A DNA stretch of 64,000 bases from NCBI GenBank assembly GCA_019359355.1, contig JAHHHM010000011.1:62001-126000 (forward strand), read 5' to 3'. Both the position numbers and the translations under genes were made by a program. The DNA comes from Microcoleus vaginatus WJT46-NPBG5 (GTDB lineage Bacteria; Cyanobacteriota; Cyanobacteriia; Cyanobacteriales; Oscillatoriaceae). The notes beneath the pieces were generated by a model. It had not been told where the DNA came from and ran no database searches. It was given only the letters and a program-made list of their open reading frames with translations. Shown in pieces: positions 34,549-43,871 of the stretch (within the stretch, counting starts at the first letter, position 1; each line of letters starts with the position of its first letter).

Positions 34549-35334
34549 ATGTTATCTACAGTTTATTCTCTGAATCCTTGGTTGGTGGCAGTTGTATTAA
34601 ATGCGGTTCTGCTGTCGATTGCCTATTTTGCACCGAAAAAGTTACTCACACCGGCAGGCTTGTTGCACGCTTGGGTGTTGGGGGTGATCATTTGGGGGAC
34701 TTTGGGGTGGCGCGGCTATGCGGTGGTGATGTTTTATTTTCTCGTGGGTTCTGCCGTCACGCGCATCGGTATGGCAGAGAAAGAGGCTGCCGGCATTGCT
34801 GAAAAGCGATCCGGTGCCAGAGGGCCGGAAAATGTTTGGGGTTCGGCACTCACCGGCACTCTTTGCGCCTTGGCAACGCTGCTGCCGGTTTCCCCCTCTG
34901 CCGGTTTCCCCCTCACCTCACTTCTGCTCTTGGGGTATGTGGCAAGTTTTAGCACAAAGTTATCGGATACGAGTGCAAGTGAGGTTGGTAAAGTATATGG
35001 AAAGCGGACATTTTTGATTACCACCTTGCAGCCGGTGGAACGCGGAACCGAAGGCGCAGTAAGTTTGGAAGGAACGCTTGCCGGCATCGTAGCATCTGCG
35101 CTGATCGCCTTGGTTGCTTGGGGTGTTGGGATGATTAATTTGACAGGGGTTATCTTGTGTGTAATTGCGGCGTTTATTGCAACCAATTTAGAAAGTGTGA
35201 TTGGGGCAACGTTGCAATCAAAATTTGATTGGCTGACGAATGAAGTGGTGAATATTATTAATACGTTGATTGGTGCCGGTGTGGCGATTTTGTTAGCTTT
35301 GGCGTGGAGTTATTGGTTGCCGGTGTCTGTTTAA
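34549..35334 (+). CDS. DUF92 membrane protein, VTE6-like
   Basis: 261 residues with six to seven predicted helices. Conserved DUF92 features are AGLLHAWVLGVIIWGTLGW, a cytosolic SGARGPENVWGSA loop, SFSTKLSDTSASEVGKVYGK and EGTLAG. Plant VTE6 and its cyanobacterial relatives, in this family, are phytyl-phosphate kinases that recycle phytol for tocopherol and phylloquinone. The family call is firm; the enzymatic role is inferred. Divergent from the VOC gene with a 28-base gap, and a small ORF follows 24 bases after the stop. Confidence 0.87.
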   Translation: MLSTVYSLNPWLVAVVLNAVLLSIAYFAPKKLLTPAGLLHAWVLGVIIWGTLGWRGYAVVMFYFLVGSAVTRIGMAEKEAAGIAEKRSGARGPENVWGSALTGTLCALATLLPVSPSAGFPLTSLLLLGYVASFSTKLSDTSASEVGKVYGKRTFLITTLQPVERGTEGAVSLEGTLAGIVASALIALVAWGVGMINLTGVILCVIAAFIATNLESVIGATLQSKFDWLTNEVVNIINTLIGAGVAILLALAWSYWLPVSV

Positions 35335-35358
35335 GAGTTGAAGTTCCGGTTACGATTT

Positions 35359-35535
35359 ATGACGAACCCGACACTGCGGCGAGAAGCTGAACTTTATATC
35401 AGCCGGCAATCCCAAACTGTCGGTTACAGAAATTTAGTCCCAACTAACTTGCAAGAAGCATCAGACTTAGCTGTTGCCAACCTCTTTTGGTACTTCAAAT
35501 TACGAGATGAATCAGAGGAAGGCGTGCCGGCATAA
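35359..35535 (+). CDS. small conserved cyanobacterial-type protein
   Basis: 58 residues, soluble and charged (MTNPTLRREAELYISRQSQT; then LVPTNLQEASDLAVANLFWYFKLRDE). I do not recognise a functional family, but the composition and the ordered LFWYFKLR segment look like a genuine protein. The frame could open at TTG 35338; ATG 35359 is preferred. It follows the DUF92 gene by 24 bases and ends at a hairpin shared with the opposite gene, so it is probably co-transcribed with DUF92. Confidence 0.65.
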   Translation: MTNPTLRREAELYISRQSQTVGYRNLVPTNLQEASDLAVANLFWYFKLRDESEEGVPA

Positions 35536-35568
35536 AACTAAAAAAGCCGGTCTTTAAGGTTTTCCTGT

Positions 35569-35590
35569 GGGGTGGCAAGATGTCCACCCC
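35569..35590. terminator. hairpin between convergent genes
   Basis: GGGGTGG (35569-35575) pairs with CCACCCC (35584-35590), 8-base loop. Lies between the plus-strand small gene and the minus-strand NmrA-like gene. No long T run on either side. Confidence 0.6.
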
Positions 35591-35598
35591 CTCTCAAA

Positions 35599-36483
35599 TT
35601 AAACTCCCATATAACGCTCGATAAAACGCTCCAAAGACTCCATCTTGATATCAAACAGTGACTCTAACCGCGCAATTTCTTCCGGCTTACAGAAATACTC
35701 ATTTGCCAATAAAACCCGCAGTGTTCCTAACGATTTTTGCAACTGAGGATTCAGCAACCCTAACGTATTTCGCAACCCATCAAACGCTAGTAGCGGCGGA
35801 TTGAGAATGATTGGCTCTCGCTTAAAAATACGGCCAAAAATGCGCGGCACATCCTCTCGTGTGAGAATTTCTGGCCCGCCAACCGGCAGAATTTGATTTT
35901 TTGCTGCCTCAACTGTCACGGAATCTACGGCAATTTTTGCCAAATCATCCGTACTAACAATCGAAGTACGATTTCTTGGATCACCGATTAGCAAATAAAT
36001 GCCGGTTTGCCGAAACCGTTCCGCCAGTGGCAGCAAATTCGAGGAAAACCCAGAGGGACGCAAAATCGTGTAATTTAAGCCACTCGCCTGCAAATATTTT
36101 TCCACTTCCCGCTTCGCCTTAAACACCGGCGCATCTTCATAGCCGCGATCAACCCCCAATACCGAGGTGAACACAAAATGCTCAACCCCCGCTTCCTTGG
36201 CAGCGTCAATCAAGTCTATATTCGCTCGGTATTCTATCGCCTGAGCACTGCCGCTGCTTTCATTCGCGCCGTGAGCGGTGATCACGTATTGTACGCCTTG
36301 ACACGCTTTCTGAATATCCCGTTCTCGCTGCAAATCTCCGATGAAAATATCCGCGCCGCGCTGTTCTAGTTCTCCGTAGCGAGATGTGAGACGCACAAAC
36401 GCTCTCACCTGCTTTTGCTGCTCACGCAACACTCGCACAATTCGCCGGCCTAATCCGCCGGGTGCTCCTGTAACTAAAAACAT
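35599..36483 (-). CDS. NmrA-like SDR family NAD(P)-binding protein
   Basis: 294 residues, atypical short-chain dehydrogenase. Glycine motif TGAPGGLGRRI at the N terminus for the dinucleotide, FVRLTSRYGEL typical for NADP preference, and VFTSVLGVDRG in place of the usual YxxxK active site, as in NmrA/HSCARG-type sensors. LRPSGFSSN and a C-terminal IFKREPII segment follow. Members sense redox state or reduce small substrates; the role here is unknown. Single gene with a promoter in 36484-36599, which also contains a GCAGATAGACGCAGATA dispersed-repeat fragment. Confidence 0.87.
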   Translation of the reverse strand: MFLVTGAPGGLGRRIVRVLREQQKQVRAFVRLTSRYGELEQRGADIFIGDLQRERDIQKACQGVQYVITAHGANESSGSAQAIEYRANIDLIDAAKEAGVEHFVFTSVLGVDRGYEDAPVFKAKREVEKYLQASGLNYTILRPSGFSSNLLPLAERFRQTGIYLLIGDPRNRTSIVSTDDLAKIAVDSVTVEAAKNQILPVGGPEILTREDVPRIFGRIFKREPIILNPPLLAFDGLRNTLGLLNPQLQKSLGTLRVLLANEYFCKPEEIARLESLFDIKMESLERFIERYMGV

Positions 36484-36599
36484 AGCGTTATTTCCTGTTT
36501 TAATTTAAGATTTTGAACAGCAAAACCAATACAGATAATCATCCAATCGATTTGTGTGTATCTGCGTCTATCTGCGGTTCTAAATTACGCATTTAAAAC

Positions 36600-37382
36600 T
36601 TAAATTTCAACAATCACCGGCGTATGATCACTCGGTTTCACTAACTTTCTCGGAGATGTGTCAATCGTACAGCTCACGGATTGCTCATAAAGAGCCGGTG
36701 TTAAATAAAGATGATCGATGCGCCAACCTCGATTCCGCGCAAACCCGCCGGCACGATAATCCCACCAGCTAAAGTGGCCGGTTTCTTCTGTAAACTTACG
36801 AAAGGCATCCCCTAACCCCAATTCTAACACCGCCCGTAATGCTTGACGCTCCAAGTCAGAAGCCATAATTTGATTCTTAAAAGCTTTGGGGTTGTGAATA
36901 TCTCGATCCTCTAAAGCAATATTAAAATCTCCGCAAACGCACAACTGATTGTTGCTGTCAATTGCTCTTTTTAAATATTCCTGCAACAGCTTTAGCCAAC
37001 TGAGCTTATAGAGATATTTATCGCTGCCAACTTCTGAACCATTAGGGACATAAACATTAACAATTCGGACACCATTGAGAGTGCCGGCAATCAACCGCTT
37101 TTGGTCATCCAAATCCCCCACTTCTGTGCCTAACACCGGCACAAATCCCATGCTAACATCTGACATCGGCTGCCGACTAAAAATCGCCACTCCGTTGTAG
37201 GATTTCTGCCCGTAAATATAGACGTGATAACCTAGCTTTTCAAAATCTAAACGCGGAAAATCTGCGTCTACAACTTTAGTTTCTTGTAGGCATAAAACAT
37301 CAACTGCACTCTCCTGCAACCAAGCACTTACCTGCTCTAATCGGCTGCGAATCGAGTTAACATTCCAAGTCGCAATTTTCAT
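36600..37382 (-). CDS. xth: exodeoxyribonuclease III
   Basis: 260 residues, full-length exonuclease III/AP endonuclease that cuts abasic sites and removes 3' blocks in base-excision repair. The active-site motifs are present in order: ATWNVNSIR (Asn7), LCLQETK (Glu34), VYVPNGSEVG, CGDFNIALEDRDIHNP, WWDYRAGGF and the final SDHTPVIVEI with the catalytic Asp-His. ATG 37382 gives the family start MKIATWNVNS. No operon partners; 205 bases separate it from the ThDP gene end. Confidence 0.97.
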   Translation of the reverse strand: MKIATWNVNSIRSRLEQVSAWLQESAVDVLCLQETKVVDADFPRLDFEKLGYHVYIYGQKSYNGVAIFSRQPMSDVSMGFVPVLGTEVGDLDDQKRLIAGTLNGVRIVNVYVPNGSEVGSDKYLYKLSWLKLLQEYLKRAIDSNNQLCVCGDFNIALEDRDIHNPKAFKNQIMASDLERQALRAVLELGLGDAFRKFTEETGHFSWWDYRAGGFARNRGWRIDHLYLTPALYEQSVSCTIDTSPRKLVKPSDHTPVIVEI

Positions 37383-37479
37383 TGATCTGGCTGTCGATTT
37401 ATAAAATTTATAGTGTATTTTTATGATCCACTCAATACAAAATTTTATTTACTAATCTCTTATTCCTAAAATCTACACA

Positions 37480-37520
37480 TTTAAACAAAACCCTCACTTT
37501 AAATGAGAGCTTTGTTTAAA
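37480..37520 (-). terminator. terminator after the ThDP enzyme gene
   Basis: TTTAAACAAA (37480-37489) pairs perfectly with TTTGTTTAAA (37511-37520), with an inner CTCA/TGAG stem. It lies 68 bases after the stop of the minus-strand gene at 37588. Confidence 0.65.
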
Positions 37521-37587
37521 TAGAATATACCATAAAAGTGGTTATTCCAAGGTGTAATTTTTAGTAACTACTTGCATTGAAACGAAT

Positions 37588-39234
37588 TTAGATTGCACAA
37601 GTTAGCTCTCCAGCTTTTTGAGTAAAGCGCAAATTTTCTCGGTAATCAACACGGCAGTCAATCACCGATGGCACAGATTGAGCTAAAGCTTCTTTCAGGG
37701 TGGGAATAAAGTCAGCAGTCGATTCAATTCGGTAGCCTTTCAACCCCATGCTCTCAGCAAATTTAACAAAATCAGGATTGCCAAATTTAACAAAATCTGA
37801 ATGACCTAATTGATTTTGTTGTTTCCACTCAATCAAGCCATAGCCACCATCATTAAAAATGATCGTAACAAAAGCCGTGCCAACGCGCAAAGCGGTTTCC
37901 AGTTCTTGGCAATTCATCATAAATCCCCCGTCTCCTGTCACAGCAACAACTTGCTGTTGGGGAGCCACTAATTTAGCTGCTATTGCGCCAGGAATTGCGA
38001 TTCCCATCGCTGCAAACCCATTAGAAATCAAGCAAGTATTGGGGCGTTCGCAATGATAATGCCGTGCCATCCACATTTTGTGAGCGCCCACATCACAGAT
38101 CACAATATCTTCTGGACCCATGACTTGCCGCAGGTCATAAATTAGTTTTTGGGGTTTAATGGGAAAGCTATCGTCATTGGCATATTGTTCGTAATCTGCC
38201 CGAATTTCTTCCCGCAATTCCAAGGCATAAGGTTCAGCTTTGCCTTGCCGGTTTGCCCGTGCCATAACCTCTTTCAGCGAATCCGAAATATCTCCCACAA
38301 CTTCAACTTTGGGAATGTAGCTGCTATCAACCTCAGCATGGATTGCTCCAATATGAATAATGGGAATCTTGCCTTCACGATTCCATTTTTTTGGCGAATA
38401 TTCAATCAAATCGTAACCAATGGCAATCACCAAATCGGTATTATCAAAGCCACAACTAATGTAATCTCGCAATTGCAAGCCCACCGACCATAGCGCCAAA
38501 GGATGAGTATAAGGAATCATTCCTTTACCCATAAAAGTATTCACGACAGGAATATTGAGTTGGGTCGCAAATTCCGTCAGCGCTTCACTAGCATTCGCTC
38601 GGATAGCTCCATTCCCGACTAAAATTAAAGGATTGGTCGCTTGGGAAATCAGCTCTGCTGCCTGCTCAATACTGTTAAATGAAGCGTAGGTTTTTTCTAA
38701 GTTTCCTTTACTCAGGGGTTCGCCAAGGGCCGGCATAGCGGCAATATTTTCCGGCACATCGATATGAACCGCACCGGGCTTTTCTGATTGTGCTCGCTTA
38801 AATGCCCGCCGCACAAGCTCGGGGGTGATGCTAGGGCGAACGATCTGGGCATTCCATTTCGTAACGGGTGCAAACATTGCCACCAGATCGAGATACTGGT
38901 GGGATTCAATGTGCATTCGATCCGTTCCCACTTGGCCGGTAATTGCGACCAAGGGAGCACCGTCGAGGTTGGCATCCGCAACGCCGGTCATCAGGTTCGT
39001 CGCGCCTGGGCCAAGGGTGGAAAGACAAACGCCGGCTTGGCCGGTTAAGCGACCGTAGACATCGGCCATGAAGGCTGCGCCTTGCTCGTGGCGTGTGGTA
39101 ATAAATTGAATGGAAGAATCTCTCAGCGCTTCTAAAACGTGTATATTTTCTTCCCCTGGCAACCCGAAAATATAGCGCACTCCTTCGTTTTCTAAGCAGC
39201 GCACTAGCAATTGGGCGGTGTTCATCTCGGTCAT
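37588..39234 (-). CDS. ThDP-dependent decarboxylase, likely 2-oxoglutarate decarboxylase (acetolactate-synthase-like)
   Basis: 548 residues of the acetolactate-synthase/AlsS family. The cofactor-activating Glu50 is in TTRHEQGAAF and the ThDP/Mg motif starts at GDGGFMMN (434-441), with the central domain NPLILVGNGAI. By homology alone it would be called acetolactate synthase. However, the minus-strand neighbour is succinate-semialdehyde dehydrogenase, and this pairing matches the 2-oxoglutarate decarboxylase/SSADH pathway described in Synechococcus sp. PCC 7002, whose decarboxylase had been annotated as acetolactate synthase. No small regulatory IlvN subunit is nearby. So decarboxylation of 2-oxoglutarate to succinic semialdehyde is the favoured inference. 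Confidence 0.85.
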   Translation of the reverse strand: MTEMNTAQLLVRCLENEGVRYIFGLPGEENIHVLEALRDSSIQFITTRHEQGAAFMADVYGRLTGQAGVCLSTLGPGATNLMTGVADANLDGAPLVAITGQVGTDRMHIESHQYLDLVAMFAPVTKWNAQIVRPSITPELVRRAFKRAQSEKPGAVHIDVPENIAAMPALGEPLSKGNLEKTYASFNSIEQAAELISQATNPLILVGNGAIRANASEALTEFATQLNIPVVNTFMGKGMIPYTHPLALWSVGLQLRDYISCGFDNTDLVIAIGYDLIEYSPKKWNREGKIPIIHIGAIHAEVDSSYIPKVEVVGDISDSLKEVMARANRQGKAEPYALELREEIRADYEQYANDDSFPIKPQKLIYDLRQVMGPEDIVICDVGAHKMWMARHYHCERPNTCLISNGFAAMGIAIPGAIAAKLVAPQQQVVAVTGDGGFMMNCQELETALRVGTAFVTIIFNDGGYGLIEWKQQNQLGHSDFVKFGNPDFVKFAESMGLKGYRIESTADFIPTLKEALAQSVPSVIDCRVDYRENLRFTQKAGELTCAI

Positions 39235-39280
39235 GTAACCTTACCTCAACGATGATGTCGATCTTTGTGTGAATAGGGTT

Positions 39281-39538
39281 TTATTCCCCTACAACAGCCT
39301 GTGTTTCCGGTAATTTTGAGACTACCTTTGATGCTGATAAAATCTCAACGCGGACGATGTCACAATCATAACCAATATCTAAAATCACGCCCGGATATAC
39401 TTCATCGCTTTCTTTAATAGCAGTTTCTGGCTGGGTGATTGTCATTGAATCAGTTTCTTTGTCATAGGTTACTTTTATGGCTGGAGTGCTTCCAAATCTC
39501 TGGTAATTTGTGAAGTTTTGTACAAAGTAACCCCACAC
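39281..39538 (-). CDS. DUF2283-family small protein
   Basis: 85 residues in the open frame. The part from about residue 21 (IKVTYDKETDSMTI, then ESDEVYPGVILDIGYD and VRVEILSASKVV) is a clear DUF2283 domain, a small fold often seen beside DUF4258 proteins. The N terminus is uncertain: the open frame begins at GTG 39538 and no better start codon precedes the domain, so either that GTG is used or the gene has lost its proper start. It lies between the SSADH and ThDP genes on the same strand, 46 bases before the latter. Role unknown. Confidence 0.6.
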   Translation of the reverse strand: MWGYFVQNFTNYQRFGSTPAIKVTYDKETDSMTITQPETAIKESDEVYPGVILDIGYDCDIVRVEILSASKVVSKLPETQAVVGE

Positions 39539-39784
39539 ATTCTGTTGCAGTTTCTTCTACTACAATTGGCAGGAGCATTTCCTGCTGTCAACTTGTATCG
39601 AAGTAGCGCATCATGAATATTTGTGCTGCCGGCGCTGCTCGAACTGTAAATTCAGGTGCTTGCAGAGCGGCAGTATCCGCCTAGTGCCGGCTAATCTGGC
39701 GATCTGCAAGGTTTTAAAGGGCGTGAGCTATCCACCAAATCTGTTTCACCCATTTTCCTGAGCACTGTGAAGGATAAATCCCTA

Positions 39785-41152
39785 TTACTTCACCCAAACT
39801 GTTTTAATATTCACAAATTCGTGAATACCTTGGACGCTTAATTCCCGACCGTATCCCGAACGCTTGATGCCACCAAAAGGCAGCCGAGGATCGGATTTTA
39901 CCAAGCCGTTGATAAATACGGCACCGGCTTCTAATTCCTCAATAAAGCGTTCACGTTCGGCTGCATCTGATGTCCAGGCACTCGCACCCAGACCAAAAGA
40001 CGTGCTGTTCGCTAACTCAATGGCTTCATCAATACCGGCAACCCTGAACAGTAACGCCACCGGCCCAAAAAATTCCTCTTGGTATGCCGGTGAGCCTGGT
40101 GAGAAGTCGGTCAAAATTGTGGGGGGATAAAAATTACCCGGACGATCTGACAAGGGATGTCCCCCAGTTAAGACTTTTGCCCCTTTGACAATACAGTTTT
40201 GTACTTGGCTGTCCAAATCTTTGAGAATGTCAGGGGTAGCCAAGGGTCCTATATCTGTTGTAGCATCCATTGGATCGCCGATTCGCAATGCTTTAAATTT
40301 CTCTACGAATCGTTGCTCAAATTCATCGGCGATGCTGTTAGCAACAATAAAGCGTTTGCCGGCAATACAAGATTGGCCATTATTCAGCAGTCTTGCTGTT
40401 ACGGCAGTGGCTACAGCCGCTTCGAGATCGGCGCTTTCCAGGACAATAAAAGGGTCACTGCCGCCTAATTCCAACACAGTTTTTTTAATTTCTTTGCCGG
40501 CAACTGCGGCTAGACTGGCACCGGCGTGTTCACTGCCGGTTAAGGTGGCGGCTTTGACGCGATCATCAGCCATCAAGTTGGCCACTTTGTCTGAACCAAC
40601 GAGCAGGGTTTGAAAGACGCCTTCGGGAAAACCGGCTTGCAGAAAAATTTCCTCAATGGCTAAGGCGCACTGGGGGACATTGGACGCGTGTTTGAGTAAG
40701 CCAACGTTGCCGGCCATCAGTGCCGGTGCAGCGAAGCGAAACACCTGCCAAAAGGGAAAATTCCAGGGCATTACGGCCAAAACGGGGCCAAGTGGCTGGT
40801 ATCGAACAAAACTTTGGCTGGCATCGGTAGCTGCCGGCGCATCTGCCAAAAATTCAGCAGCATTGTCAGCATAATATCGGCAGACGAGGGCGCATTTTTC
40901 CACTTCTGCGATCGCAGATTTTAGTGTTTTCCCCATTTCCAGGGTCATGATTTTGCCAAACTCTTCGCGCCGGTTTTCCAAAATATCAGCAGCCGCCTTC
41001 AGCCAATCGGCTCTTTGCGCCATTGGTACGTGCCGGTATGCCTGGTATGCCTGTTGTGATTTTGTCAGTTTCGCCTCGATCTCCTTATCCGTTAGCGGCT
41101 CAAATGTTTTCAGTATTTCCCCGGTTGCAGGGTTGGTTGTTGCGATGGCCAT
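39785..41152 (-). CDS. gabD: succinate-semialdehyde dehydrogenase
   Basis: 455 residues, aldehyde dehydrogenase superfamily. Catalytic Cys262 in NNGQSCIAGKRF and general-base Glu228 in VLELGGSDPF are present, with the PWNFPFWQ nucleotide-site motif near 129. It oxidises succinic semialdehyde to succinate with NAD(P). The length is slightly shorter than E. coli GabD and closest in pattern to the cyanobacterial/Sad-like enzymes. With the ThDP enzyme downstream on the same strand it would complete the TCA cycle. 246 bases separate it from the DUF2283 gene, so shared transcription is possible but not assured. Confidence 0.9.
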   Translation of the reverse strand: MAIATTNPATGEILKTFEPLTDKEIEAKLTKSQQAYQAYRHVPMAQRADWLKAAADILENRREEFGKIMTLEMGKTLKSAIAEVEKCALVCRYYADNAAEFLADAPAATDASQSFVRYQPLGPVLAVMPWNFPFWQVFRFAAPALMAGNVGLLKHASNVPQCALAIEEIFLQAGFPEGVFQTLLVGSDKVANLMADDRVKAATLTGSEHAGASLAAVAGKEIKKTVLELGGSDPFIVLESADLEAAVATAVTARLLNNGQSCIAGKRFIVANSIADEFEQRFVEKFKALRIGDPMDATTDIGPLATPDILKDLDSQVQNCIVKGAKVLTGGHPLSDRPGNFYPPTILTDFSPGSPAYQEEFFGPVALLFRVAGIDEAIELANSTSFGLGASAWTSDAAERERFIEELEAGAVFINGLVKSDPRLPFGGIKRSGYGRELSVQGIHEFVNIKTVWVK

Positions 41153-41337
41153 TACCCGATCTCCCTTTCAAAAATGAACTAGGGTGGCCGGCTGCAAAAC
41201 AAACATCGGCACAGCCACCCGAAGCACTTATTCTTAAATTAATCTTGGAATCTGTCTGTTTTCTCTAAAATTTAGATATTTTAAACCTAACTCAATAAAG
41301 TAGTGTCGGCTACTATGTTCGGGTCAATTTTAAACAG

Positions 41338-41385
41338 AAAAAGGCAAAAGTAAAGATTTTTATCTCTTTTGACCTTTTGCCTTTT
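41338..41385 (-). terminator. terminator after the exopolysaccharide autokinase gene
   Basis: AAAAGGCAAAAG (41339-41350) pairs perfectly with CTTTTGCCTTTT (41374-41385) around a 23-base loop, 33 bases beyond the stop of the Wzc-like gene. Confidence 0.75.
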
Positions 41386-41417
41386 ATTTGATTTGAATTT
41401 TGTTATGGATTGAGCGA

Positions 41418-43751
41418 TTAGAGGACGACAGCATCCGGATCGGAGCGGCGCTCATCCTGATAGGCTGTGGGATAGCGCCGGTGGTCATAATAGGCGTTCA
41501 TCGGATAGCCGCTAGCCTTATTTGCCACCACCCCTAAAACTGGGGTGCCAGATGTGTGCAATCCGTCTAACGCTTGAGTCACTTCAGAGCGTTCTGTCTG
41601 GCCAATACCTACAACAAGCAAAATCCCATCTGTATGGCCGGCTAGTAAACTCGCATCTGCCAAACCCAGCAAAGGCGGTGCGTCATAGATAATCAAGTCA
41701 AACGCAGCTTGCCATTGCTCCATAAAACTCTGCATTTTCTTAGAGGAAAGGAGTCTCAGCGGGTCGGGAGAAATCGAGCCGGCTGTCAGGACAAACAGGT
41801 TTTCTTCCATTGGCGACTGCTGCATCACATCTGCCGGTGCTGCATTGGTCGTGATCGCTTCGGTTAATCCTGGGGTGTTTTTCAGACCCATTTTGCTACT
41901 AACCTGAGGCCAGCGCAGGTCTGTATCCACCAGTAATACCCGCTGTCCCATTGCCGCCGCCGCCTGCGCTAGATTGACAGCCACCGTCGATTTACCATCT
42001 GCCGGTGCGGCAGAGCTGATTACTATAGAGCGAATAGGATTGCCAGAGTTGAGGAGGCGCATATTAGCGTTGAGAGAGCGAAAAGCCTCCATCAACGGCG
42101 AAGCGCCGGCATAGTAGAAGTCAGCTTTGGTGGCTGAATCAGCCAGTACACGAGAGCGTGGAACTTCGATCGCTTGATCACTATAAGGAATGACTCCTAA
42201 CAGAGCCAATCGGGTAGTATCTTTCAATTCTTGGGGCGTGTGGAACACATTGTTGAGCCGCTCTGCAAGCAAAGCCGCCCCCAGTCCCAGCAGCAAGCCT
42301 CCAATGACTCCTATACCGAAGGTCTTTGAGACACTGGGTTCAGCCGGTATTAGTTTGCCCTTCTTGTTGCGTACGAGTTTAGGTTCGGAAATCAATTCCC
42401 AAGGTACATCCTGCTTCGCTGCCTCCACCCGCAACATTTCTCGTTGTCCTAAAAGTTGGTTAAGCGTAGCAGTCGCCACGCCCAATTCCCGCTGTAGATC
42501 CGTGTACTGGCGGATCATGACTGGAAACTGCTGAACTTGTTGATTGAAAAAACCTTGAGCTTCGCCAATCGCTTGATTGCGTACTTTTAAAAGCTCAATG
42601 TTGTTGGCTGTATCGATCAATTGGCTAGCTAAACCTAACCGAATCGAATCTTGGAACGGCGCTCGCAGTACTTGGGTATTGCTCTGCGAAATATTTTCAC
42701 CCAAAACTTCTTGGGCTTCTTGACGGATCAGAGGAAGTAAGTTTTGCTGTTGATCTCGTAACGCTTGAATACTAGGACTATTGTCTGTAAACCGAGCTTT
42801 CTCTGTCGCAATCTTTGTTTCTATTTCTCTCAGCTGATTGAGTAATTGCTGATAGCGCGGTGATTGCGTTAGCGCAGATGCTTTTAGCGCACTCTCTGGG
42901 TCTAGCCCAAGCCGCTGCTGCAAATTCCCATAAAGCATCTGTTGCTGAGCCAGTGAGGTTTGGGTTGCTAAACTATCTTGTTGGAGGGCCGTAATCTGCT
43001 CAGCCAGTTGTTCGCCTTGAACCTCAGGGTCAATCAAGTTGTATTGCTGGCGAAACTGCTGAAGTTGCTGCTGTAGCGTATCTACTCGCTGGCGTAACTG
43101 CGGCAGTTGGTCTTCAATAAATTGAATCCCTTGTCGGCTATCGCTCTTGCGGTCTTCCAGGCTGTACCTGAGATAACCTTGAGCTAATTGCTCTAAAACA
43201 AACTGAATTTTTTCTGGATCGGAATCTAGGTACTTGACTTCTAAAACCTTGGTTTTTTTTAATCGCTCAATCGATAAGGTTGGTTTTTGACCCATCCCAC
43301 CAAACAGAGAACGGTAATCAATTTTAGGATATCGGGATTGCAACTGCTGAATAATAGTAGCCATTTGTTTGGGGCTTTGCAAAACCTCCACTTGGCTCTC
43401 ATAATCCAAACCGAGCTTAGGCATAACTGAACCCATACCAATGGTTTGAAGTGCCGAAGAAACCCCAGTTAGTTGAGCTTGATCGCTGATAACCGGCTCA
43501 ACTAACAGATGAAATGTCCCTTTATACTTAGGAGTCTGACTGAGAGTCCAAGCCAAAGCAGCAGCCGCCACTACGGTGGTGATTCCCGCAATTAAAACGG
43601 CTCTACGACGGACAATCGTCCATATCTGTTCTAGATCCAGCTCATCGTCGTCAGGCTCTTGTAATTCAGCGGGGTAAAACGGCTGTAATTGCTGAAGTTG
43701 GCTAGCGTGGCTGTGCGGCGATGATGGCTGATAATTGTGTGCGGTCTCCAT
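41418..43751 (-). CDS. Wzc-like polysaccharide co-polymerase and tyrosine autokinase
   Basis: 777 residues. A Wzz domain with TM1 near 50-70 (AVLIAGITTVVAAAALAW), a long periplasmic coiled coil (about 190-440) and TM2 near 485-505 (TFGIGVIGGLLLGLGAALLA). The cytosolic BY-kinase follows: Walker A SSAAPADGKST from 579, Walker A' VDTDLRWP from 608, Walker B IIYDAPP near 688, and a C-terminal tyrosine cluster (Y749, Y754, Y755, Y760, Y764) that is the usual autophosphorylation site. It should control chain length and export of an exopolysaccharide through the Wza-like protein encoded just upstream. The final tail ends PDAVVL. Confidence 0.93.
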   Translation of the reverse strand: METAHNYQPSSPHSHASQLQQLQPFYPAELQEPDDDELDLEQIWTIVRRRAVLIAGITTVVAAAALAWTLSQTPKYKGTFHLLVEPVISDQAQLTGVSSALQTIGMGSVMPKLGLDYESQVEVLQSPKQMATIIQQLQSRYPKIDYRSLFGGMGQKPTLSIERLKKTKVLEVKYLDSDPEKIQFVLEQLAQGYLRYSLEDRKSDSRQGIQFIEDQLPQLRQRVDTLQQQLQQFRQQYNLIDPEVQGEQLAEQITALQQDSLATQTSLAQQQMLYGNLQQRLGLDPESALKASALTQSPRYQQLLNQLREIETKIATEKARFTDNSPSIQALRDQQQNLLPLIRQEAQEVLGENISQSNTQVLRAPFQDSIRLGLASQLIDTANNIELLKVRNQAIGEAQGFFNQQVQQFPVMIRQYTDLQRELGVATATLNQLLGQREMLRVEAAKQDVPWELISEPKLVRNKKGKLIPAEPSVSKTFGIGVIGGLLLGLGAALLAERLNNVFHTPQELKDTTRLALLGVIPYSDQAIEVPRSRVLADSATKADFYYAGASPLMEAFRSLNANMRLLNSGNPIRSIVISSAAPADGKSTVAVNLAQAAAAMGQRVLLVDTDLRWPQVSSKMGLKNTPGLTEAITTNAAPADVMQQSPMEENLFVLTAGSISPDPLRLLSSKKMQSFMEQWQAAFDLIIYDAPPLLGLADASLLAGHTDGILLVVGIGQTERSEVTQALDGLHTSGTPVLGVVANKASGYPMNAYYDHRRYPTAYQDERRSDPDAVVL

Positions 43752-43871
43752 CTTGACCCCTCTGTATGTTTTGTTAATTCGTATCCTAGACGAAAGTCTA
43801 TATTTATGTTGTTAGAACTCACCCTAATTCGGCTGTTTCTAAAGCAAAGACGCAGGTTTATCTCACCCAAA

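Noticed and set aside
37588-39234. Calling this gene acetolactate synthase (ilvB/alsS)
   Set aside because: Homology permits it, but the adjacent succinate-semialdehyde dehydrogenase and absence of a small IlvN subunit favour 2-oxoglutarate decarboxylase; I give the product as likely, not certain.
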